Source: a virus
Virus record (IMG/VR): IMGVR_UViG_3300021371_000029
Location: 1 to 47,109 of that record
Length of the DNA: 47,109 bases
Reading direction: 5' to 3' (one strand)
Below the pieces are notes generated by a model, which had not been told where the DNA came from, did not search any database, and saw only the letters and a program-made list of their open reading frames with translations. Position 1 is the first letter of the stretch, and every line of letters starts with the position of its first letter. Position numbers and translations under genes: made by a program. Below are positions 9,829 through 18,400 of this stretch, in pieces.

Positions 9829-10743
9829 TTAGTCTAAGAATCTTAGAATCTTAATAGTATTATTTGAACTTACAGCGCTAGCTTTTATCTCAACGTTATC
9901 GGTTGCTATATTAGCATTAAAAGTAACAATAGGTTGCGTACTAGAATGTACAATCGCATATTCTGTCAATTTTACATCAGTACCATCATGGACTAATAAT
10001 ACCTCAGAACTTTGGTATTGTCCATATGTTAAATCTTGAACATTGATAATTAGCTTTGCAAAGTTAAAATCGTTTTTATTAAAAGAACTTACTACTGTTT
10101 CGATAGTAGTAACATCTGTTTGAGTGGTTGAGTTCATAGTAAAACTTTCAACTCCTCCAGAGGAAAAACTAACATTACTTACAGAAGATAACTCATCTAA
10201 GTTTTCTATGCCAATAGTTCCTATATACCTTGCTCCAGATATAAATATACTCTTTCCAGAAAAGTTTATACCGTTAGGAAGGTTATTACCGATAAAATTT
10301 AGTACCCCTGATTCATAATCAAAAAACCATTCATCATTATTTCCTGATCCTGTTATAAATAGTCTTGTACCATTAGTTTCAGGATTTGTTTCTCCAGCGT
10401 CTGCTACGTGAATTACTACTAAGTACGTAGATCCAAACTGAGGAGGTATCCAATTAGATAATCCTGTCTTCCAAGTTCTATGCTGAGTAGAAGTATTATC
10501 TGCAACACACTCTACAGCATTACTAGTAGATTCAGAATATATTTCAACAATTTGTGAAGAACTTGAAGGTTTTACTGTAGGTACTAAATTAGCTTGTATC
10601 CATGTTAAGTCTCCACGTTCAATAAACGGAGAAGGGATAGCTTCATTAGCTGCAAGCTTATTATCGTTAGTGTCAGTTTTAGTAGCGGCAAATCCTACTT
10701 TTTTCCATAGATAGTCTATTTTTTGTGAGTCAGATATAGCCAT
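9829..10743 (-). CDS. Conserved marine-phage structural protein (MAISDSQKIDYLWKK type)
   Basis: 304 residues. The opening MAISDSQKIDYLWKKVGFAATKTD is a hallmark, from memory, of a structural protein common in marine myoviruses. The middle 'WIPPQFGSTYLVVIHVADAG' and 'FFDYESGVLNFIGNNLP' segments look like a beta-sandwich. The C-terminal 100 residues ('SSEVLLVHDGTDVKLTEYAIVH') match the C-terminal domain of the 585-residue neighbour. Its ATG overlaps the stop of the preceding gene as TAATG, so translation is coupled. Baseplate or fibre connector is the likely role; no enzymatic motif is visible. Confidence 0.75.
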   Translation of the reverse strand: MAISDSQKIDYLWKKVGFAATKTDTNDNKLAANEAIPSPFIERGDLTWIQANLVPTVKPSSSSQIVEIYSESTSNAVECVADNTSTQHRTWKTGLSNWIPPQFGSTYLVVIHVADAGETNPETNGTRLFITGSGNNDEWFFDYESGVLNFIGNNLPNGINFSGKSIFISGARYIGTIGIENLDELSSVSNVSFSSGGVESFTMNSTTQTDVTTIETVVSSFNKNDFNFAKLIINVQDLTYGQYQSSEVLLVHDGTDVKLTEYAIVHSSTQPIVTFNANIATDNVEIKASAVSSNNTIKILRFLD

Positions 10744-13700
10744 TAGCTAGTCTCCTCGAAACTTAAAGAAGTTAAGCTTTGGCCAGTAGAAAGACCTATT
10801 GATATCAAAACTTGATTACCTGTTGAATTAGAAGCATTTTCTGTTCCAAATGTTAAAGTGTACGCTTGATTATTGATATAAGAACCTGTAGGTATTATAT
10901 CAGCACCTGTTAATGCACAACCATCACTACCATTACCACTATTACCAGTATTAGAACCTGGCTGACCTGCGCCATTATATTGACTTGTAGCAGTTAACCA
11001 ACCATTAGAACCAGAAGAGCTATCAATGCCAGATCCAGGGAGTGCTATGTTGAAAGAAGAGATAGTTCCTGTTAGTCTTACTTTGAAGTTTGCCATATTA
11101 GAACGTCTAAATGCAAGTCTGATAAACTGGGCCCCATTACGTCCAGTAGCTAGATCAGGGCCTATAGGCAAATAACCACTACTTAGATCAGTATTAAAGT
11201 GCTTTAATATACCCCACCTAACTATAGCTTCATCCGTGCCCGCAACAGTTTGAGACCCCGACCAAGCAGAAGTATTAAAATAATCTGTAGAAGACGTGAA
11301 AGAAGGAGTAGCACCGCTAGCTCCTGATATTACAATACGTTTAGCATCATCATTATAAGTAGCGCCTAAGTTATCACTTACTGCTATGCTCTCTTCATTA
11401 AATCCAGATATAGATTGACTATAAACTTGAAGTTTAGTATCTGAAAGCTCTGAGTAGCTTCCTGTACCATTTACATTTTTCATTCTAAATTTTAAAGTTT
11501 CAGAAACTCTTGCAGAACCGTTTACATTTATAGAAATATCTCCCAAAGTGTATTTGTTAGAACTGTTCACTCCTGTACCTTTTAGAGGAATTGAACTAGA
11601 TAAATAACTAGAGGCACCATCAAGATCGCTATAATTTTTATTTTGAGTTGAAATAGAGTCACCACTTGTGCTCTCAAAATTTGTAGCAGGAGCTATTGTA
11701 AAAGGAGTAGAAGTATCTCTATATGTTTGATCAATCCAATTATACACTTGAGCCCCACTTAAAAGAACTTGAGCACTGCTATTATAATAAGCAATTCCAG
11801 ATATATATCTTTTTGTGCCTGCAACGCTTTCTGTTAACGTCGCTGATGTTAAATCTATACTAGGAGTATCCGTTAAACTTTCTTTCACGATCTCAACTGT
11901 ATTAGTAGACCCTTCTGTACTATGTTGAAGAGAGAAAGAATTAACACCATCAGACACAGTTGTAGCGCTTTTTTGTATATAAGCTTTAAATACTCTGTAA
12001 AATCCTTCAGGATAAATTCTGCTACTTCCAGAAACTGAGTTGCCGCTAGCATCAGAACCATTAGCATCGATATCTTCACTTATAACTAAAGAAGTATAAG
12101 TTCCTGTATCGCTACTAGTAGTAAAGCTTTTAGTACCATCCACACTTCCATTTACAATAGCACTTAGATCACCTGATACAGCATTATAAGCGTAAGAACT
12201 TAAAACATCGGTAGTTATAAAACCAATTTGATCTACAGTTCTATTTACACTGTCTCCAGCACTTGCACTAGCTCCTCCAGTATTATCATCAAAACCAGAC
12301 GTTAGTAGAGGAGATAGTCCTACATCTTCTGAAGTCATAGTTATACTTTTAGAAGATAGCCCTGCTGGTGCGCTAGGTGGATTATCTATTTGAATATAGT
12401 TACTTCTTGTATCTGTATCGTCAGTGGCTGTCAAAGAGTTATCTCCTGTAGCAAGTAGTGAAAGGTTGTAAGTACCTGTAGAAGTATATTCATGAATAAT
12501 ATTAGCGCCTGTTGGAGTACCTGCTGCACCTTCAGAAATAGAAACAGTATTAGAATCACCAAATGACCACTCATAGGTATCAGTATTTTCAGATTGATTT
12601 ATAAAAGTAGCGATATTTCTTTTGTTACCTCTATAGTCTGTAAATAAGTATCCTAGCCTATCACTAGAAGAATTAAGACCTTCAGATATAGTACTCATAG
12701 TTCCTGTATACTCAGAACGAGGATCAGGGTTTACAGTTATAGTAGTTGCTGAGCTTGAAAATGGAGAAGTGCTATGACCATTATATAAAGATAAGGTCAC
12801 ATCAAAAGTTTGCTGTACTGCTCTATTAGAAAGAGCAAAAGTATGAGATATGCTCTGATTAGTATCTCCATTAGAACCAGAACCTGTATTAACATACTGC
12901 GAAGAGCCATCTCCCCAATCCCACTGATATCTAATAGTATCAGGATAAGAAGAGTTATCGCCTGGAGCACTGCTAGTAGTATTAGTAAAAGTTACGGGTA
13001 AGCCCGAAGTGGCTTCTTCATTGTTACCGCTGGTAACGCTTGAAGTAAAAGTAGGTGTATGAGTAGAATATACATATACAGAAGAGTTAGTGCTATCATC
13101 TTGACCATTTGAAGAGGCAGCAGCCGTAAGAGTTATAGTATAAGTTTCATCACCTGCAGTATTATTATAAGTGTGAGAAATGCCGCCCCCACCTGGAGTA
13201 CCTGCACCACTAGATCCTAGAGAAGTATTAGATGATCCATCTCCCCAGTTTATTTCATAAGAATCAGTAAACTGAGAACTATTAGTAAGAGTTACTGACG
13301 AAGCATCGTCTATAGTATTGTCAGCAATAGAAAATCCAGCTATAGGGGCAGGAGTTTGTAGTGATATATAGTTAGTTCTAGTAGAAAAGGCTTCAGATCC
13401 TTCACCTGATCCTGAAGTATTTTTAGCTGTTACTGTTATAGTTTGTAACCCTCCATCAGGTACTACATAGGTGTGAGGTACAGAGGTAGAAGAAGTTGTT
13501 GTATTAGCTGTTCCATCTCCCCAGCTTATTTCATAGTTGTTAGCATTGCCTTCAGCAGTTATGCTAAGTGTAACAGCTAGAGGAGAGTTGCCTGCAGTAA
13601 TATTAGAAGCAAAAGAAACTTCTTTTACAAAAGTATCGTTTCTTACATTTTCAAGAACTTCATTAAGAATGTCTATAGCATCTGTGACTTTTGTATCAGT

Positions 13701-15512
13701 ATCAAAATACTGATAAGCGCCATCTGCCAAAGAAGAGTCTAAACTTGTTCCAAGTGCAAGAGTATTAGCAGTGGTGTTTACAGAGTTAGCTATTAAATTA
13801 GTAACTTCGATAGTTTGAGCTACAAGGTTACCAGTAGATACGCTGTGCGTAGCTTCAACTGTTACTCCAAACACGTTACTTTGAGTCACACCAGCAGTTA
13901 TACTATCTGCAGTCATCTCACCTGCTCTAAAGTCTGCAGGGCTGCCTGTGAATACTTCTCCGCTATTTGTAGCGTCTAGTAAAAATGAGTAAGAATTAGA
14001 AGCAGCGTTCCAACCAAAGAATCCTAGTTTAGATTGATTATCTTCATAGTATCTAAACTCTACACCACGATCTTTACCATCAGAAGATTCTAAAGCTGTA
14101 TTTCCGGCAAGAGTAATAATAGGATCTTTTAGAGTAGTAACTGTAGTATCTACAGAAGTAGTATTTCCTTCTACAATCAAGTTTCCTAGCAGTAGTAGGT
14201 TAGTAGCGTCAAGAGTTATACTTCCAGCATTAGAAGAAATATTAGACCCACTAATTACTATATCGCCTATATTAGCGCGAGGAAAACCTGTTTTAAGATA
14301 TGTTTCATTAATAGCAGATACTAAATTAGAAGTGTCAACAGTAACTAAGTCAGCTTTAGATCCTACATTAGAATCTACTCTAAACTCTAGTGAGTTTACG
14401 TTTGCAGTTAGAGAGTCTAAGTTTGCTACTGTGCGTACTTCTAAAGTATTAACGTTTGCAGTAAGAGTATTTAAATTTGCAGTTACAGAAGCATCTAGAG
14501 CTTCTACATTACCAGCTAGAGAGTTTAAGTTTGCAGTTACACGAAAATCAAGAGAGTTTACATTTGCGGTGGTAAGGTTAATATTAGCTTGAGTACGGCT
14601 TTCAAGAGCATCTACATTAGCAGTAATAACATCAAGATTAGCAGTTACACGAAGATCAAGAGAAGAAATGTTGCTACTTACTACATCAATATTAGCGCTT
14701 ACATTGTCTGCAAGTGCTACAACATTTTCATGTAAAGAAGTAACGTTAGCTTGAAGTTCAGCAATGTCTTCTCCGCCTACATCTGCAATAGCTGCATTAG
14801 CATAGGCAGCATAAGCATCTAAATTGGAACTTACTACGCCGATGTTAGCTGTAAGTTGTACTACGTTATCATCAAGATCTTGTAGGTGTTGAGCATTACC
14901 ACTTGAAAGAGAGTTAATAGCCGCAACAATATTATCGCTTACCTCTGTATTTAAGTTAACAGGATCACCTGTTAAAGCTATAATCTGAGCGTTAGAAGCT
15001 AAGTCACTTGCAACAATTTCAACGGTGTCAACAGCGTTTGCATCAGCAGTAAGACTTACACCAGGAATTCTAACTGTGCCATCAGGATCTACATTAAAGT
15101 TTTGAATGTCAATTGTTGAGCCGCTAATAGATGAATTAGCGCCGATAAAAATTGTACCTTCTGCGACGTGTATCTCTTTAAACTTACGTTCTGGAGTACC
15201 TAAACTCGTAGCCTCATCAGAGATAGGTACAATATTAGAACCTACAACAATACTTGATCCAGGTATAGAAGTGTTAGCGCTAATAAAAAGATCACGGGCG
15301 TCTCCTGAACGCACCGTGATCTCATTTTGATGTTCACCTATACCGATGTTAAGATTACCTACGTTGGCATTCTCTTCACCTTTGGGACCTCGTATCCCTA
15401 CTTCTACAACTTTTATAGCCCCTGAATTAGGAGCTGTTACAACTACTTGATTTGTGGTCTCGGAGACAGTGACGGATTGTACTGTTTCACTTACGGTTAC
15501 TCTGTTGCTCAA
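10743..15512 (-). CDS. Giant coiled-coil and PKD-domain fibre, TTG start
   Basis: 1589 residues. Residues about 215-400 are a long coiled coil made of 'ANLDxLTANVxxLExRV' units. Residues about 640-1010 contain four PKD-like Ig domains, recognised by the WGDG/FGDS turn and the following 'xHTYxxxGxYTITLT' strand. The C-terminal third is beta-rich and ends in a Gly/Ser/Asn-rich segment. There is no nearby ATG: the frame begins with TTG, whose TTGA overlaps the TGA stop of the upstream 126-residue gene, implying coupled translation. An early 'GIRGPKGE' is collagen-like. PKD domains often mediate surface or glycan contact; adhesion is an inference. Confidence 0.8.
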   Translation of the reverse strand: MSNRVTVSETVQSVTVSETTNQVVVTAPNSGAIKVVEVGIRGPKGEENANVGNLNIGIGEHQNEITVRSGDARDLFISANTSIPGSSIVVGSNIVPISDEATSLGTPERKFKEIHVAEGTIFIGANSSISGSTIDIQNFNVDPDGTVRIPGVSLTADANAVDTVEIVASDLASNAQIIALTGDPVNLNTEVSDNIVAAINSLSSGNAQHLQDLDDNVVQLTANIGVVSSNLDAYAAYANAAIADVGGEDIAELQANVTSLHENVVALADNVSANIDVVSSNISSLDLRVTANLDVITANVDALESRTQANINLTTANVNSLDFRVTANLNSLAGNVEALDASVTANLNTLTANVNTLEVRTVANLDSLTANVNSLEFRVDSNVGSKADLVTVDTSNLVSAINETYLKTGFPRANIGDIVISGSNISSNAGSITLDATNLLLLGNLIVEGNTTSVDTTVTTLKDPIITLAGNTALESSDGKDRGVEFRYYEDNQSKLGFFGWNAASNSYSFLLDATNSGEVFTGSPADFRAGEMTADSITAGVTQSNVFGVTVEATHSVSTGNLVAQTIEVTNLIANSVNTTANTLALGTSLDSSLADGAYQYFDTDTKVTDAIDILNEVLENVRNDTFVKEVSFASNITAGNSPLAVTLSITAEGNANNYEISWGDGTANTTTSSTSVPHTYVVPDGGLQTITVTAKNTSGSGEGSEAFSTRTNYISLQTPAPIAGFSIADNTIDDASSVTLTNSSQFTDSYEINWGDGSSNTSLGSSGAGTPGGGGISHTYNNTAGDETYTITLTAAASSNGQDDSTNSSVYVYSTHTPTFTSSVTSGNNEEATSGLPVTFTNTTSSAPGDNSSYPDTIRYQWDWGDGSSQYVNTGSGSNGDTNQSISHTFALSNRAVQQTFDVTLSLYNGHSTSPFSSSATTITVNPDPRSEYTGTMSTISEGLNSSSDRLGYLFTDYRGNKRNIATFINQSENTDTYEWSFGDSNTVSISEGAAGTPTGANIIHEYTSTGTYNLSLLATGDNSLTATDDTDTRSNYIQIDNPPSAPAGLSSKSITMTSEDVGLSPLLTSGFDDNTGGASASAGDSVNRTVDQIGFITTDVLSSYAYNAVSGDLSAIVNGSVDGTKSFTTSSDTGTYTSLVISEDIDANGSDASGNSVSGSSRIYPEGFYRVFKAYIQKSATTVSDGVNSFSLQHSTEGSTNTVEIVKESLTDTPSIDLTSATLTESVAGTKRYISGIAYYNSSAQVLLSGAQVYNWIDQTYRDTSTPFTIAPATNFESTSGDSISTQNKNYSDLDGASSYLSSSIPLKGTGVNSSNKYTLGDISINVNGSARVSETLKFRMKNVNGTGSYSELSDTKLQVYSQSISGFNEESIAVSDNLGATYNDDAKRIVISGASGATPSFTSSTDYFNTSAWSGSQTVAGTDEAIVRWGILKHFNTDLSSGYLPIGPDLATGRNGAQFIRLAFRRSNMANFKVRLTGTISSFNIALPGSGIDSSSGSNGWLTATSQYNGAGQPGSNTGNSGNGSDGCALTGADIIPTGSYINNQAYTLTFGTENASNSTGNQVLISIGLSTGQSLTSLSFEETS

Positions 15513-15889
15513 ACTGTAATCTCTGGAACTACGTTAAATTTTCCTTCGAGTATTCTAGTAACAACTCCAGAAGGAGATTGTATTTCGAGATCATATTTAA
15601 GAGAACCAGGAGGTATAGCAGAAGTATTAGCTGCAGCAATTAGTAGCCTAACGTTTCCGTTAGCTCCATCTTCGCTGTCTTCTACCGAACCATTTAATAT
15701 ACAGTGACCATTTGAGGTAGCATTACTATGTAAATCTACTATAAGGTCTCCACCGCTATATTCACGAACGTGCATCCTAACTAAATAGTTGTTAAGACTT
15801 ACCGCTGTACCAGTGGAATCTTTATAGGTTATGATTTTATCAAAAGTAGCTCCTTGCTCACAAGTGAAATTATACTTTCCTGCTGACAT
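15509..15889 (-). CDS. Small Ig-like virion structural protein
   Basis: 126 residues. It opens MSAGKYNFTCEQGATFDKIITYKDSTGTAV and continues with 'YLVRMHVREYSGGDLIVDLHS' and 'GSLKYDLEIQSPSGVVTRILEGKFNVVPEITV'. This order of strands is that of small Ig-like baseplate or tail proteins in many phages (BppU N-terminal-like), recognised by pattern. It sits between the putative terminase small subunit and the PKD fibre and is coupled to both: three bases downstream of a TAA at its start, and a TTGA overlap at its end. Exact virion position unknown. Confidence 0.65.
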   Translation of the reverse strand: MSAGKYNFTCEQGATFDKIITYKDSTGTAVSLNNYLVRMHVREYSGGDLIVDLHSNATSNGHCILNGSVEDSEDGANGNVRLLIAAANTSAIPPGSLKYDLEIQSPSGVVTRILEGKFNVVPEITV

Positions 15890-16345
15890 TTATTTTTTGT
15901 CTCCTAGCAGATCCTTCATCAAGGAATCGTAGTTATTATTGATTTGTACGGCTACTCCAGTATCGCGCTTTGGTCGTGCTGAGGTTTCCATATCATTAAG
16001 AAGCTTCATCCAATCAAGTAAATCTTTCTTAGAATAGACACCTGACTCAAAAGCTTCCTGTAGTTTTTCGTCGATAACTTTGTTTATAACTGTTAATCGC
16101 TTTTGGCGATTTAAGTAGCCTTGGCTTAAATAAACGTTATCCACGTAAGATTTAACTTCTTTATTCTCAATAATACTGGTTACTTGGTCCATTGTCAATG
16201 AGTGATTTTTAGCTATTTCATCAATGCTCTGACCGGCTAGAAAATCATTTGCAACAAGTAGATATGTAGGATCAAGCGCCGGAGCAGCGAGTGATTCATT
16301 TAGTTGTTCACTATAAGTAACAGGTATGTTTGGTTTATCATTCAT
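15890..16345 (-). CDS. Putative small terminase subunit
   Basis: 151 residues. Residues about 33-60 ('FLAGQSIDEIAKNHSLTMDQVTSIIENKEV') form a helix-turn-helix. Then come 'YVDNVYLSQGYLNRQKRLTVINKVIDEKL' and 'YSKKDLLDWMKLLNDME', and a basic and Asn-rich tail ending in DLLGDKK. HTH followed by a helical oligomerisation region and a short C-terminal tail is the layout of phage small terminases, which recognise phage DNA for packaging. Gene position near tail genes is compatible. It could instead be another HTH protein; no large terminase is in the window to confirm. Confidence 0.5.
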   Translation of the reverse strand: MNDKPNIPVTYSEQLNESLAAPALDPTYLLVANDFLAGQSIDEIAKNHSLTMDQVTSIIENKEVKSYVDNVYLSQGYLNRQKRLTVINKVIDEKLQEAFESGVYSKKDLLDWMKLLNDMETSARPKRDTGVAVQINNNYDSLMKDLLGDKK

Positions 16346-16696
16346 TTATAAGTCTTCTTTTAATTTATCCCAAGGCTGATCACCTGACCAGGCTTGAAAG
16401 TTTCTTACAGGAGCTAGTAAACACATTGTTTTATCAGGAAACATAATTGTGATGCTAGTTGTTTTAGTATCTAAGTTTGTCCATATATACAGCCCTGCTC
16501 TGTAAAACTGTTTTGTGCTAGACTCACGGATCATGCTGTCTCCTGTGAATATTAGTCGTTCATCTACTTTACGAAGTACTTCAAATACGTCTATAACATT
16601 GTTACATGGCAGCATAGCTGTCATAGTTTTTTCTTGGCTTAAAGCAGTGGTTGTTGTAGAAAGTAGTAATGCGGTAATTAAAAATATGTGTTTCAT
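16346..16696 (-). CDS. Secreted small protein of unknown function
   Basis: 116 residues with a clear Sec signal peptide, MKHIFLITALLLSTTTTALSQ, cleavable after about residue 20. There is no lipobox cysteine, so it is not an outer-membrane lipoprotein. The mature part has two cysteines (in 'MLPCNNV' and 'KTMCLLAP') that could form a disulphide and ends in 'QAWSGDQPWDKLKEDL'. The ATG overlaps the TGA stop of the upstream gene (ATGA). Next to the spanin-like membrane protein it may act in the periplasm during lysis, but no family is recognised. Confidence 0.6.
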   Translation of the reverse strand: MKHIFLITALLLSTTTTALSQEKTMTAMLPCNNVIDVFEVLRKVDERLIFTGDSMIRESSTKQFYRAGLYIWTNLDTKTTSITIMFPDKTMCLLAPVRNFQAWSGDQPWDKLKEDL

Positions 16697-17166
16697 AGTT
16701 CGCTCTCATATGTTATGGTGAAGATCATATCAGCCACTCCGTAAGGAGACATAACACCTTCATCAGTGCTAAGTTGTAATATTCTTACGTCAACTAAACA
16801 GTCTACACGGTTTTTTAAATTATTAAGTACGTGTTCTATATCATCTAGTAGTGCTTCGGCCCACCAAGTAGAATCTTCATCCTCTCCTAAATCTTCATGT
16901 ACATAGCCTCTAAGATTAAAAGTAGCAGTTTTATATCTAATACCTGCTTCAGCTTCTCTAAAGGCTTCTTCTACTATATAAAAGCAGATTGTAGGAAAGT
17001 CGTTAAGCTCGTATAAAAACTTATAGCTTGGAAAGCAATTTTCATGGCAATCTGTATTAAACGTATACTGTTTAGGTCCAGGAAGGTGAGCCGTTTGGAT
17101 GGAGGAGCCTCCATCAATAGTTCTTAGTTCTTCTGTTAAACTTCTAAGTAGAGTTAGCTTATTCAT
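16693..17166 (-). CDS. Tail-terminator/tail-completion-like protein
   Basis: 157 residues. The centre 'AEAGIRYKTATFNLRGYVHED' (strand), 'WWAEALLDDIEHVLNN' (amphipathic helix) and the end 'VDVRILQLSTDEGVMSPYGVADMIFTITYESEL' follow the strand-helix-strand plan of phage tail-terminator and tail-completion proteins, which end with a similar 'DEG...PxGxAxxxFxxxY' motif. It would cap the tail tube for head joining. Coupled at both ends by ATGA overlaps. The assignment is by fold pattern only and could be another neck or tail protein. Confidence 0.45.
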   Translation of the reverse strand: MNKLTLLRSLTEELRTIDGGSSIQTAHLPGPKQYTFNTDCHENCFPSYKFLYELNDFPTICFYIVEEAFREAEAGIRYKTATFNLRGYVHEDLGEDEDSTWWAEALLDDIEHVLNNLKNRVDCLVDVRILQLSTDEGVMSPYGVADMIFTITYESEL

Positions 17167-17507
17167 TCTGGCTGTACAGGCTTTGTACCAAATGTTCTAT
17201 TGTACCCTGGATCTTCATCATATGCACCTGCCCATTTATTTTCAGTAAAAGCTGCAAACTCTATAAGAGCATCTAAATCAAAGAATATATCAGATATCCA
17301 GCCCTCAAGCTCTACTGTTTTATCTTTTAAGTCTGATAAGTCACGAGCCATATTAACCTCATCTTCTACAGCCATTTTACTAGTTAATTGTGCAACTTGC
17401 TCACTTAGTTGTTCTATTGTTTGTGCTTGTTGAGCTGTCCACCATACAAACGCACTTACTTGTAGTACTATCGCAGCAACAACTCCTATGCTAAATTTTG
17501 TGTTCAT
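17163..17507 (-). CDS. Single-pass membrane protein with coiled coil (inner-membrane spanin-like)
   Basis: 114 residues. Residues about 5-25 (FSIGVVAAIVLQVSAFVWWT) are a transmembrane helix, followed by a coiled coil ('TIEQLSEQVAQLTSKMAVEDEV' to 'LKDKTVELEGWI'). The acidic and aromatic tail ends 'GYNRTFGTKPVQPE'. An N-terminal anchor followed by a periplasmic coiled coil is the layout of i-spanins, which connect inner and outer membranes during lysis. No outer-membrane spanin lipoprotein was found nearby, so the call is tentative; a virion or host-interaction role is possible. ATGA overlaps at both ends. Confidence 0.5.
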   Translation of the reverse strand: MNTKFSIGVVAAIVLQVSAFVWWTAQQAQTIEQLSEQVAQLTSKMAVEDEVNMARDLSDLKDKTVELEGWISDIFFDLDALIEFAAFTENKWAGAYDEDPGYNRTFGTKPVQPE

Positions 17508-17725
17508 CGTTTATACTCCATCTCAGTTATAATCTCACGGCCTTCACGATCATTGGCAATACCCGCAGCTAAACTTTGTATCTGTTCTATTATATGATTG
17601 CAAGTATCTTTATCATACTCTTTTTCTGCTTGTTCAGAAAACTCATTACGCAGTCTGTGTACTTGTACAGCTAAATCGTGCATAGTGTTTATTCTTTGTA
17701 TAACACTCTCAATGCTATGTCTCAT
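17504..17725 (-). CDS. Small helical protein, unknown
   Basis: 73 residues starting MRHSIESVIQRINTMHDLAVQ. An upstream in-frame GTG exists, but the ATG at 17725 has AGAGG five bases before it and is preferred. The product is almost wholly helical ('QRINTMHDLAVQVHRLRNEFSEQAEKEYDKD') and may be a coiled coil. It overlaps the upstream gene by 11 bases and the downstream one by ATGA. No family recognised. Confidence 0.6.
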   Translation of the reverse strand: MRHSIESVIQRINTMHDLAVQVHRLRNEFSEQAEKEYDKDTCNHIIEQIQSLAAGIANDREGREIITEMEYKR

Positions 17726-17900
17726 GATCACCTCTCAAATGTTTTTCATACGCTTCGTCAAACCCATCTTCATGATAACAAAGCTCATGGTTACCCCACA
17801 TGCGTTTAAAATAACCATTATAACTATCTTCCATAGTTTTTTTATCTACAATATGGCCTTTTACCATATAAAATAGTTTAGCTATTTCTCTATCAGTCAT
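17715..17900 (-). CDS. Small protein, unknown
   Basis: 61 residues, MTDREIAKLFYMVKGHIVDKK, then 'SYNGYFKRMWGNHELCYHEDGFDEAYEKHLRGDHET', rich in His, Asp and Glu near the C-terminus. It starts eight bases before the stop of the upstream gene (ATGACTGA overlap), which implies translational coupling. No domain recognised. Confidence 0.6.
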   Translation of the reverse strand: MTDREIAKLFYMVKGHIVDKKTMEDSYNGYFKRMWGNHELCYHEDGFDEAYEKHLRGDHET

Positions 17901-18075
17901 CGCTTATATCCTCACTTAGATTTCTGTAACGCAGCTTAGGTGTATCATCCCTACAACGCTCACTGCAGTACCATATACGACCTTTGTTAGATATACCACA
18001 AAACACATCATAAGCACGATGATCACCGTTGCTAAGGGCTTCAAAAGATATATGAGTAGCATTACACCTACTCAT
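17893..18075 (-). CDS. Small cysteine-containing protein, possible zinc binder
   Basis: 60 residues. Cysteines lie in 'MSRCN', 'DVFCGIS' and 'WYCSERCRDD'; the CxxxC pair after Trp-Tyr resembles the end of a treble-clef or MYND-like zinc knuckle. Starts by ATGA overlap with the purS stop. Metal binding is inferred from spacing only. Confidence 0.55.
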   Translation of the reverse strand: MSRCNATHISFEALSNGDHRAYDVFCGISNKGRIWYCSERCRDDTPKLRYRNLSEDISDD

Positions 18076-18296
18076 GAAACTACTGTCAGCTCATAAGTCT
18101 CCATAACTTCATTTGTCTGAGAAGAAGCAACGTTGTGTGCTTGTTCTTCGCTTTCTGCCGTAAAGTAAAGTACTTTACCTATTCTTGTATCTACTACGCA
18201 GTCAAAACCAATACTTGCAAGAGCGCGGGTGGTAGCCATGCCTGCATTGTCAAGTATTCCAGGATGTAAATTTATAATAGCACAGTACTTTTTCAT
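18072..18296 (-). CDS. purS: PurS-like subunit of FGAM synthase
   Basis: 74 residues. In cells PurS bridges PurQ and PurL in the three-part enzyme that makes formylglycinamidine ribonucleotide, step four of purine synthesis. The sequence tracks PurS throughout: a first strand 'KKYCAIINLHPGILDNAG', helix 'MATTRALASIGFD', the hallmark 'DTRIGK', then 'VLYFTAESEEQAHNVA' and the closing strand 'YELTVV'. A longer frame exists upstream, but the start at MKKYC is fixed by an ATGA overlap with the 35-residue peptide. No purL or purQ is present here, so it would act with host subunits. Likely an auxiliary metabolic gene that boosts purine supply. Confidence 0.8.
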   Translation of the reverse strand: MKKYCAIINLHPGILDNAGMATTRALASIGFDCVVDTRIGKVLYFTAESEEQAHNVASSQTNEVMETYELTVVS

Positions 18297-18400
18297 AGTC
18301 CTAAGTTCCACATCCATACAGGTATAACTACAAAATGTAGAAACACGCATAAAAATATCATTAACCTAACAGTTAATATATTATTACTTTTGTTAGTCAT
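18293..18400 (-). CDS. 35-residue membrane peptide between lipase and purS
   Basis: Codes for MTNKSNNILTVRLMIF followed by LCVFLHFVVIPVWMWNLGL, a single hydrophobic span from about residue 8 to 33. Its ATG lies inside the end of the lipase gene (8-base ATGACTAA overlap) and its TGA overlaps the purS ATG (ATGA). Overlap at both ends strongly suggests it is translated. It could be a small holin-like or regulatory membrane peptide; the size is too small for family assignment. Confidence 0.6.
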   Translation of the reverse strand: MTNKSNNILTVRLMIFLCVFLHFVVIPVWMWNLGL

